Assembly: GCA_000493945.1 (NCBI GenBank)
Contig: AWNW01000012.1
Location: 1 to 20,911, forward strand
Direction of reading: 5' to 3'
DNA from: Candidatus Hydrogenedens terephthalaticus JGI OTU-1
Lineage (GTDB): Bacteria > Hydrogenedentota > Hydrogenedentia > Hydrogenedentales > Hydrogenedentaceae
DNA: 20,911 nucleotides
The notes under the pieces are model-generated. The model saw only the letters and a list, made by a program, of their open reading frames with translations. It was not told where the DNA came from and ran no database searches. Shown piece after piece: positions 14,548 to 20,911 of the stretch. Made by a program: the position numbers and the translations under genes. Position 1 is the first letter of the stretch. Every line of letters starts with the position of its first letter.

Positions 14548-17163
14548 ATGGCTTTTTTATGGGAGCAAATGTGGGAACGGTTGGCATCGGAAGAGTTTGA
14601 TTTAATTGTGATTGGAGGAGGTATTGTCGGTGCGTGTGTTGCGAGGGATGCTACATTACGCGGATTGAAGGTAGCATTGCTGGAACGAAAGGATTTTGCC
14701 AGTGCTACCAGTGGTGCTTCTTCGAAACTTATTCATGGTGGACTTCGCTATTTGATGAATCTTGAAATTGGTTTAGTGCGAGAATCCTTGAAAGAGCGCA
14801 GAATCTGGTCGCAAATAGCTCCGCATCTTGTCAATTCGTTGCCTTTTATTCTACCGATACATGGGAGTAAGAAGTTTCGTGAACGGCTTTTATATTCATT
14901 GGGATTGAAAGCGTATGACTGGTTATCCTATGACCGCAACCGATTGAGCGACCCAGATAAGTTTATTCCACCTCATAAACGCGTTTCGAGGCAGGATATT
15001 CTGGCGATAGAACCGCGTTTAGAAGAGATGAATTTTAATGATGCTCTTTTGTTTCATGATTATCAGATGTATTCGCCGGAGCGTTTAGCATGGGCGTGTT
15101 TGAAGCAAAGTATGATGCAAGGGGCTGTGATTTTAAATTATACAGAGGTGGTTGGATTTTTGCGGGATAAAACTCGTATTGTGGGTGTGAAAATAAAAAA
15201 TCGGGATGATGGTAGTGAAACGCAAGTAAAAGGCAAGGTTATTGTGAATGCAACAGGACCGTGGGCAGACCGTCTTATTGCGATTGCTACGGAAAAAGAG
15301 CCTGCACGGAAAATCATCCGTTCTAAAGGGATTCATATATTAACAAAACCGTTAACGACAAAATATGCTATTGCCATGCCCGGTAAAGGGACACATTTCT
15401 TTGTTCTACCATGGCAGGGATATTCGCTTTTGGGAACAACGGATACGGTATATCAAGGGGATCCGGATGATGTGCATGTGAGTGAACGGGAACTGGTGGA
15501 ATTTTTATCAACCATTAATCGAGGATTTAATGGGGCAAATCTGAGGCGTGGTGATGTGCTTTTCTTCTATGCCGGTTTGCGCCCTATCGTTGAAAAGGAT
15601 CCGCAGGAAACGGAAGAAGAATTTAATTCCTACAATGCGAGCAGGTCTGCGGAAGTTTTTGACCATGCTCAGGACGCCTGCGATGGATTGATAACTGCCG
15701 TTGGAGGGAAATGGACAACTTCACGACATTTAGCCGAGCGTGTTGTAAATAAAGTATTCGAAAAATTAGGAGCAACCCCTCCACCCTGTAAGACAGACCT
15801 GACGCCAGTGCATGGGGTTGACTTTAATGTCTTTAATGAGTTTCTTGATGAGGTAAAGAAACAATATGCTGATTTTCCGCCGGAGCTTATTGAAAATCTG
15901 GCGCATAACTACGGGACGGAGATACATAAGGTTCTTGAATTGGCACGCATGGACCCACAATTAGGGGAACCTTTATCTAACACAAGGAATGAAATCGGGG
16001 CTCAGGTTGTGTATGCAGTGCGTGAAGAAATGGCACGGCACCTCAACGATGTTTTGTTCCGCCGTACCAACATGGGAAATATAGGAGACCCTGGCGAAGA
16101 TGTGCTCCGTAAGACGATAGATTTGATGTCTCATGAGTTAGCATGGCAGAAAACAGTTTGTGACGCTGAGAAGAACAAATCCCGAGTTCAATTTGTTTCG
16201 TGGGCACGCACCTTTGTTATTGTAAATCCGAAAGCATGGGGAAATATGACGGGAAAGATATGGCCCAATATAGAGAAAAAACTACATCATGCTATTGGTC
16301 CTGTTAAGGTGGCGTTTACGGAAAAACAGGGACATGGGACCATCCTTGCTCGTGAAGCACTCACTGACGGATATGAGCAAATTATAGCGGTGGGTGGAGA
16401 TGGAACAATTAATGAGGTTGTAAATGGCTTTTTTAAGGACGATAAACGGATAAATCCTGAAGCGGTATTTGCTATTATCAGCACGGGCACAGGCAGGGAT
16501 TTCTCGCGAACCTTAGGCTGGCCTTATGACATTGACCAGCAAATCGAACATTTGGCGGAAACCTCTGTTTATCCATTAGATTTAGGGAAGATGAAATTTG
16601 TTAATCTCCATGGGGAAGAGGTATCCCGCTATTTTGTGAATATTGCAAGTTTTGGGTTGAGTGGGGCAACAGACCGTGCTGTTAATCGTTATGTCTGGCT
16701 AAAACAATACAGCGGGAAATTGGCGTTCTTTTTGGGGATGTTGCAGGCATTATTGACTTATCGTAACAAGTCTGTTCGCTTGAAGATTGATAATCAGTTT
16801 GATGAGGTGCTGGATATAAAAACGGTGGCGGTGTGTAACGGTAAATATTTTGGTAGTGGAATGCAGGTCTCGCCCAATTCTGAGATTAATGATGGCTGGT
16901 TTGATGTAATTGTGATTCCAGGTATTTCAACATTTGAACTGTTATTAAATGTGAACAAAGTTTATCAAGGGACTCATTTAACCCATCCTAAAATAAAGGT
17001 ATTCAAGGCACAAAGAGTTGTTGCAACACCGGCTCACACCGCAGGAGAAGTATTGCTCGATGTTGATGGTGAAGTTCCTGGCTATTTGCCTGCTTCCTTT
17101 GAGATATTGCATGATGCTATCTATGTCCGTATTGCCCCAAGAAAAGAAGTTGAAACGGATTAA
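14548..17163 (+). CDS. Fusion of FAD-dependent glycerol-3-phosphate dehydrogenase (GlpD) and diacylglycerol-kinase-like lipid kinase
   Basis: A single uninterrupted frame of 871 codons joins two enzymes. Residues 1 to about 535 are GlpD: FAD-binding GGGIVG (23-28), TSGASSKLIHGGLRYL, and a complete C-terminal helical domain with LFRRTNMGN. It would oxidise glycerol 3-phosphate to DHAP and feed quinones. After a linker of only about 18 residues, residues 553-871 form a full-length DAGK/YegS-type kinase. This part has IVNPKA, the nucleotide-binding GGDGT (616-620) with TINEVVNG, STGTGRDFSRT, and the later GSGMQVSPNSEINDGWFDV. Such kinases phosphorylate diacylglycerol or related lipids with ATP. 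I see no start codon with a ribosome site near the junction, so a separate kinase is unlikely. GGAAGG precedes the ATG. Which lipid is used is unknown. Confidence 0.93.
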   Translation: MAFLWEQMWERLASEEFDLIVIGGGIVGACVARDATLRGLKVALLERKDFASATSGASSKLIHGGLRYLMNLEIGLVRESLKERRIWSQIAPHLVNSLPFILPIHGSKKFRERLLYSLGLKAYDWLSYDRNRLSDPDKFIPPHKRVSRQDILAIEPRLEEMNFNDALLFHDYQMYSPERLAWACLKQSMMQGAVILNYTEVVGFLRDKTRIVGVKIKNRDDGSETQVKGKVIVNATGPWADRLIAIATEKEPARKIIRSKGIHILTKPLTTKYAIAMPGKGTHFFVLPWQGYSLLGTTDTVYQGDPDDVHVSERELVEFLSTINRGFNGANLRRGDVLFFYAGLRPIVEKDPQETEEEFNSYNASRSAEVFDHAQDACDGLITAVGGKWTTSRHLAERVVNKVFEKLGATPPPCKTDLTPVHGVDFNVFNEFLDEVKKQYADFPPELIENLAHNYGTEIHKVLELARMDPQLGEPLSNTRNEIGAQVVYAVREEMARHLNDVLFRRTNMGNIGDPGEDVLRKTIDLMSHELAWQKTVCDAEKNKSRVQFVSWARTFVIVNPKAWGNMTGKIWPNIEKKLHHAIGPVKVAFTEKQGHGTILAREALTDGYEQIIAVGGDGTINEVVNGFFKDDKRINPEAVFAIISTGTGRDFSRTLGWPYDIDQQIEHLAETSVYPLDLGKMKFVNLHGEEVSRYFVNIASFGLSGATDRAVNRYVWLKQYSGKLAFFLGMLQALLTYRNKSVRLKIDNQFDEVLDIKTVAVCNGKYFGSGMQVSPNSEINDGWFDVIVIPGISTFELLLNVNKVYQGTHLTHPKIKVFKAQRVVATPAHTAGEVLLDVDGEVPGYLPASFEILHDAIYVRIAPRKEVETD

Positions 17164-17206
17164 AATATATCCACCTTTTTCATTGAAAAGACGAAGAAGA
17201 CAGTGT

Positions 17207-18239
17207 TCATGAAATAGGGAAAATTCTCCGTAATTGTCCACATGCTGCTTGAATGTCCTGACCGCGTTCTTTACGGAGAGTTGCATTAAGTCCGTTTTGA
17301 GTTAAAAATTCAAGGAATTGGTTGCATATTTCTTGAGAAGGAGGCGAGAAAGGTATGTCTGAAACGGGGTTCCAGGGGATAAGATTGATAGTGCATTTAA
17401 ATTGTTTGGCGTAATCGAATAATTCTTGAGCATGTTTTAGTGAATCGTTTACACCGCTTAACAATACATATTCAAAGGTTATCATACGGTCTGTTTTTTG
17501 CTGGTATTGATGGAGTGCCTCTGCCAGTTTGTCGAGAGGATATTTCCGATTGAGGGGAACAAGACGGGAACGAAGGGTATCATTGCCTGCGTGCAAGGAA
17601 ATGCTTAATCGCACCTGCCAGTTTTCATCGGCAAACTTTGCGATGCCTTTAATGTCGCCGGCTGTGGATACGGTAATTTTTCGGGCACCGATGTTTACGC
17701 CCAACGGGTGCATAATAAGTTTTATGCTACGGATAAGTTCATCATAATTCCAGAAGGGTTCGCCCATTCCCATGTAAACAATATTGGGTGTGCGATTGCC
17801 CAAATCTATTAATGAAAGCAGGTGTAATGCCTGTTCAACAATTTCACCCGCATTTAAGTTTCGCTTAAATCCTGCTTTGCCTGTAGCACAAAAAGCACAT
17901 TTGAGTGGACAGCCGACCTGTGTAGAAAGGCAAAAAGTTACACGACGCCGATGGGGAATTATTACGGATTCGATGGTCTGGTTGTCTCTTAAACGAAAGA
18001 GGACCTTTTTTGTGCCCGATGCGGAACTCTCTTGAATATGAACAATCTCCGTTTGACAGAATACCGCTTTTTTTTTCTAATTCGTTTCGTAAATTTTTAG
18101 ATAAATCGGTCATTTTTTGTATATCAAGTACATGTTTTTCATGTATCCATCGAAATATTTGTCGCCCCCGAAAGGGTTCCAGTCCAAGTTGCTCTGATAT
18201 TTCTTCTGGAAATAGTCGTGTGATAAGTATTTCTTCCAT
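17207..18239 (-). CDS. rlmN: 23S rRNA (adenine2503-C2)/tRNA methyltransferase RlmN, with an apparent frameshift
   Basis: RlmN is a radical-SAM enzyme that C2-methylates A2503 of 23S rRNA and A37 of some tRNAs. As read, the gene is split: residues 1-56 from 18239 are in one frame, and everything after an A9 run (T9 at 18068-18076 on the plus strand) is in another. Removing one A restores one frame of 343 codons with all key features: CPLKCAFC cluster cysteines, YMGMGEP, SLHAGND, and RGQDIQAACGQL with the C-terminal catalytic Cys. The downstream frame has no stop between the A-run and the first in-frame Met. An AGGAGT precedes the ATG. It follows the lipoprotein gene by 31 bp. The frameshift may be a sequencing error, slippage or recent inactivation. 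Confidence 0.9.
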
Positions 18240-18270
18240 TCTTTTATACTCCTGAATTTACCCCCTTGTG

Positions 18271-19140
18271 TTATGGGTTTTCTATATCAACGGGAACATA
18301 CCCCGAACGAAGTAATTTTTCTTTTTGTTGTGAGAGCCCAATTTTAGGCTCATCAATGGATACATTAATAGAACAGCGATTTAGTTTAATGGACATAAAA
18401 GCATATTCGCGGGGAAATTCGCAATGTATTGTTTCCGGGAAACGAATCCCTTCGGGCGTTACTTTGTAATTTTCGCGGCTACTTTTTGCAATAAGTATCC
18501 CCTGTTTTGAATATCGTTCGCTATTTACCAGAACCCAGGGTGTTCCCTGCACTTCAATTCTACGGAGGAGTTGTTTGTGATGTTTATCGTTATAGATTTC
18601 AATAATTGCTTTTTGATGTTCCGGGTCGAAAGATTTTAACAGAATTTTGGAACGGGGGAGTTTTTCCCATATTTCGGGAAAAAATGTCTCGCTAAAAATA
18701 TCTAATGGTGTAACGCGGGTATCCGAAGATTCAAAATATTCTCCTCCGCGTTGATAATAAAATTGTCTCTCCGTAGGGAGTTCTATCAGGGCTTCATCTT
18801 TATAGCAGGTCATTCGCAATACAGTAGCGGTATATTTCCTTCCGATAACATAGAGATAATCGGGCATACGGAAAGATATATCACTTTGATGAAGTTGATA
18901 TATCGTATCTAACTGGGGAGTTTTTAGGGTAAAAGTCCCTCTTCCTTTTAATGTCTGTATGGATTGGTCATTCTTACTTAAATCATTTAAAATCTCTTCC
19001 AATTGAGGTTCTACGCCTGTAATTTTTCCCCGTTCCAATGAAGTACCCCAATGGGCACAGGAGAACCATCCCAAAGGGAAAAGAAATAATATTGAATATA
19101 AAACGAACCGACTGTAATAGCGGTAATTTTTTAATTTCAT
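18271..19140 (-). CDS. Putative exported lipoprotein, possibly LolA/LolB-like
   Basis: The 289-residue protein starts with a basic n-region and a hydrophobic stretch (about 11-25) ending in GWFSC, with Cys28 as possible lipidation site. The lipobox is poor, because Trp and Phe replace the usual small residues, so ordinary cleavage is also possible. The mature part alternates hydrophobic and polar residues in strands, including IQTLKGRGTFTLKT and FRMPDYLYVIG. This resembles the half-barrel of LolA/LolB-type outer-membrane lipoprotein carriers or related families. The resemblance is by eye only. The start has only a weak ribosome site. It lies just upstream of rlmN and is probably co-transcribed with it. 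Confidence 0.65.
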   Translation of the reverse strand: MKLKNYRYYSRFVLYSILFLFPLGWFSCAHWGTSLERGKITGVEPQLEEILNDLSKNDQSIQTLKGRGTFTLKTPQLDTIYQLHQSDISFRMPDYLYVIGRKYTATVLRMTCYKDEALIELPTERQFYYQRGGEYFESSDTRVTPLDIFSETFFPEIWEKLPRSKILLKSFDPEHQKAIIEIYNDKHHKQLLRRIEVQGTPWVLVNSERYSKQGILIAKSSRENYKVTPEGIRFPETIHCEFPREYAFMSIKLNRCSINVSIDEPKIGLSQQKEKLLRSGYVPVDIENP

Positions 19141-19182
19141 TTTTTAGGGGTTTCCATTCTTTTGTATTAACAGGTGGGTCAG

Positions 19183-19211
19183 TTGCTTTTAACGATTAAA
19201 ATTGGTATAAT
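19183..19211 (+). promoter_or_regulatory. Probable promoter for rpmB
   Basis: TTGCTT (19183-19188) and a perfect TATAAT (19206-19211) are 17 bp apart, about 85 bp before the rpmB start. A second perfect TATAAT at 19247-19252 lacks a good -35 but could also serve. Confidence 0.45.
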
Positions 19212-19297
19212 ATTAACCCTTGTTTAATTCTTTATTATAACAATAGTATAATCTCTTTTTCGAATATAAGATAACACCTAAAATAAGGGATGTCCCG

Positions 19298-19573
19298 ATG
19301 GCTTTTGTATGTGAATACAGTGGAAAGAAACCTATTGTCGGAAATTCTATAATCCGCAGAGGTAAAGCGAAGAAAAAGGGTGGTATCGGACAAAATGTGA
19401 CCGGTATCACAAAACGCAGATGGAAACCGAACCTGCAGAAAATCCGTGTAATTGATGAAAACGGAAGGGTTCGCCGTATCCGTGTATGTGCTCGTTATAT
19501 CCGTGCAGGCAAATTTGTAAAGGCACCTCGCGGCATTCAAAGAATATCTGCAGTTAAGAAAGAGGCAAAATAG
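19298..19573 (+). CDS. rpmB: 50S ribosomal protein L28
   Basis: The 91-residue basic protein matches bacterial L28: CEYSGKKPIVGN at the N-terminus, KRRWKPNLQKIRV in the middle, and RVCARYIRAGKFVKAPRG at the end. It is longer than the compact E. coli form because of a Gly/Lys-rich insert, GKAKKKGGIGQNVTGITK. I associate that version with several PVC-type and related phyla, which is a weak taxonomic hint. AAGGGA lies seven bases before the ATG. The gene stands alone, with its own promoter and terminator. Confidence 0.96.
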   Translation: MAFVCEYSGKKPIVGNSIIRRGKAKKKGGIGQNVTGITKRRWKPNLQKIRVIDENGRVRRIRVCARYIRAGKFVKAPRGIQRISAVKKEAK

Positions 19574-19614
19574 CGATTCAACAGAAGATATTGTTCTGTT
19601 AGGCGTAGTTTTCA

Positions 19615-19655
19615 GGGCAACTCAATACTAATTGAGTTGCCCATCTTTTATTTTA
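19615..19655 (+). terminator. Intrinsic terminator after rpmB
   Basis: GGGCAACTCAAT (19615-19626) pairs perfectly with ATTGAGTTGCCC (19631-19642) around a 4-base loop, and a T-rich ATCTTTTATTTTAA follows. It lies about 40 bp after the rpmB stop and is the clearest terminator in the window. Confidence 0.9.
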
Positions 19656-19719
19656 AATCATATAGTTATTGAAATAGCCGATATTTCTTCAACAACGACT
19701 TAACGGAAAGGTGCTGATT

Positions 19720-20911
19720 ATGAATATCTCCAGGACGCACTATTATTTTCACGAGTTGATATTTCCTACTCTTTTGTTTGTTGTATTGGGAGGAATGACC
19801 TGGGCGGTTCGTGGTTGTTCCGGGTTTGGAGGCTCCAATGGTTGTTTATTTGCAGGGATTACATTAGGAACCGCATGGTGGTTTCTTTCTTACGACCCTA
19901 AGCGTTTATCCATCCGACCTTATTCCAATGCGTTTGCGCTTATGGCAATGACACTGGGTATTGCTGTTGCTGGGGCAAGGGGTTGGATGCAGTGGGCTTC
20001 TTTTTTTGAAGGGAGAATGTATACCAATTATCCCGCAGGCGAATATGTTTCCATACCTCGTTACTATGGGTTTATCTGGCAGTTTATCTCGGGAATTCCC
20101 TGGGCAGGATTGGGAGCATGTTTCCTTGCCTGGGCAAGTTGTGAAAGGGAAACAACAAAGAAAGATTGGATTATAAGGATACTATGTGCTATCGGTGGGA
20201 TTGTTGTTGCGATGTTTCTTTTTGATAATTTCCCGAATATATTTCTTCCTTTATATAGCACAATGAAAGAACGGTATATGGATTTACAGAACAATCCGAA
20301 TTTGCGTCGCTTGATTAATGATAATCGCAGTGCAATTACTCATTTAGGGCTTTATCTGGGTATTCTAACAGGCGAAATCCTTCGGAAAGATAAGAGGAAT
20401 ATCACCTTGATTTTAACTGTGGGTGTTATAAACGGTATTGGTTGGGCATTATTACAGAACTGGAAATGGGCACAGGGCATCTGGGAGGGATACCACTTTA
20501 ACTGGTGGCGTTGTTGGGAGACTTCCGGCGGGATTAGTCTCGGTTTTGCATACGGTATTGCGTATTTTCTGACCAATCAGCCTTTACATTCTTCTATGTC
20601 AAATAATGTAATAAAAGTAAAGCCCGCTACGGAACGCATGACCTTGTTCCTGACGGTATTTTTAGCCATAGCCCTATCCTTGCGAAATGGAATAAAAGGC
20701 TGGGCAAATATCTATTTAGGAAATGAGGAATATTGGAGCAATTTATTATGGCTTGTTTTTGTTCCAATAATTATCATAGGAATAATCATCATTGTTTCCT
20801 ATGTAAGACAAACTTCAAATGAGCCCCAGTTTGAAAAAAATCCTTTTCCGAAATATTCCTATATAATATGGACGGTTTTACTCATTCAGAATTTTATAGC
20901 CCAGTTAGTTA
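19720..20911 (+). CDS. Multi-pass membrane protein of unknown function, cut by the window edge
   Basis: An open frame runs from the ATG at 19720 to the window end without a stop, giving 397 residues so far. GGAAAGG precedes the ATG by eight bases. Several strongly hydrophobic segments are visible, near residues 13-30, 40-57, 70-86, 110-140, 152-168, 228-246, 313-325, 345-363 and 385 onward. This predicts an integral membrane protein with eight or more helices. Notable motifs are GGMTWAVRGCSGFGGSNGC near the start and RCWETSGGISLGFAYG in the middle, both rich in Gly and Trp. I recall similar uncharacterised proteins in Planctomycetes-like genomes but know no function. No signal for transport, enzymatic or receptor activity stands out. 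Confidence 0.85.
   Translation, partial: MNISRTHYYFHELIFPTLLFVVLGGMTWAVRGCSGFGGSNGCLFAGITLGTAWWFLSYDPKRLSIRPYSNAFALMAMTLGIAVAGARGWMQWASFFEGRMYTNYPAGEYVSIPRYYGFIWQFISGIPWAGLGACFLAWASCERETTKKDWIIRILCAIGGIVVAMFLFDNFPNIFLPLYSTMKERYMDLQNNPNLRRLINDNRSAITHLGLYLGILTGEILRKDKRNITLILTVGVINGIGWALLQNWKWAQGIWEGYHFNWWRCWETSGGISLGFAYGIAYFLTNQPLHSSMSNNVIKVKPATERMTLFLTVFLAIALSLRNGIKGWANIYLGNEEYWSNLLWLVFVPIIIIGIIIIVSYVRQTSNEPQFEKNPFPKYSYIIWTVLLIQNFIAQLV

Noticed and set aside
14204..14587. A 127-codon minus-strand open frame between folD and the glpD fusion
   Set aside because: It runs through the second repeat tract, overlaps the fusion start and has no family resemblance.
16120..16260. Separate start for an independent lipid kinase gene at the fusion junction
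   Set aside because: The frame is continuous, and no ATG, GTG or TTG with a Shine-Dalgarno site stands at the domain boundary.
1..20911. tRNA or rRNA genes and CRISPR arrays
   Set aside because: I scanned the intergenic stretches by eye and saw no cloverleaf, rRNA segment or regular repeat-spacer pattern. The short-unit tandem tracts are not CRISPR.

Overview
The window is about 20.9 kb of chromosomal sequence from a low-to-moderate-GC bacterium. Genes start behind clear Shine-Dalgarno sites, and several promoters look like ordinary sigma-70 sites with an unusual 18-bp spacer. No gene fixes the taxonomy. Two signals suggest a poorly cultured lineage, perhaps near the PVC group or Hydrogenedentota: a long ribosomal protein L28 with a Gly/Lys-rich insert, and dispersed 9-bp-period intergenic repeats. 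That placement is inference only.

Layout. At 1-776 there is the tail of an IS1595-like transposase, a degenerate 9-bp tandem repeat tract and two palindromic elements. At 777-2630 is a Sel1-repeat protein with an unrecognised N-terminal half, and at 2841-5486 a large exported protein resembling a glycoside hydrolase. A HAD phosphatase (minus strand) is divergent from yebC-ruvC, with interleaved promoters. menG/ubiE (minus strand) is divergent from the central operon. That operon, 8547-14102, is gcvT-gcvH-gcvPA-gcvPB-folD. Its leader carries a ZTP (pfl) riboswitch at 8590-8668, with a promoter just upstream. After a 445-bp gap holding a second 9-bp-repeat tract comes an 871-residue fusion of an FAD-dependent glycerol-3-phosphate dehydrogenase to a diacylglycerol-kinase-like lipid kinase. 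On the minus strand follow rlmN, split by an apparent one-base frameshift in an A9 run, and a putative LolA/LolB-like lipoprotein gene upstream of it. The window closes with rpmB and its terminator, then a multi-pass membrane protein cut by the window edge.

How the genes fit together. The gcv genes encode the T, H and two-subunit P components of the glycine cleavage system, which makes 5,10-methylene-THF. FolD carries that to 10-formyl-THF, the cofactor whose shortage raises ZMP/ZTP. A ZTP sensor in front of this operon is therefore a coherent feedback circuit. The GlpD-kinase fusion joins glycerol-3-phosphate oxidation to lipid phosphorylation in one chain. GlpD normally passes electrons to quinones, so the quinone methyltransferase gene is compatible but not linked. 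The strongest points for follow-up are the ZTP-gcv-folD circuit, the GlpD-lipid kinase fusion, the rlmN frameshift and the dispersed 9-bp repeats.
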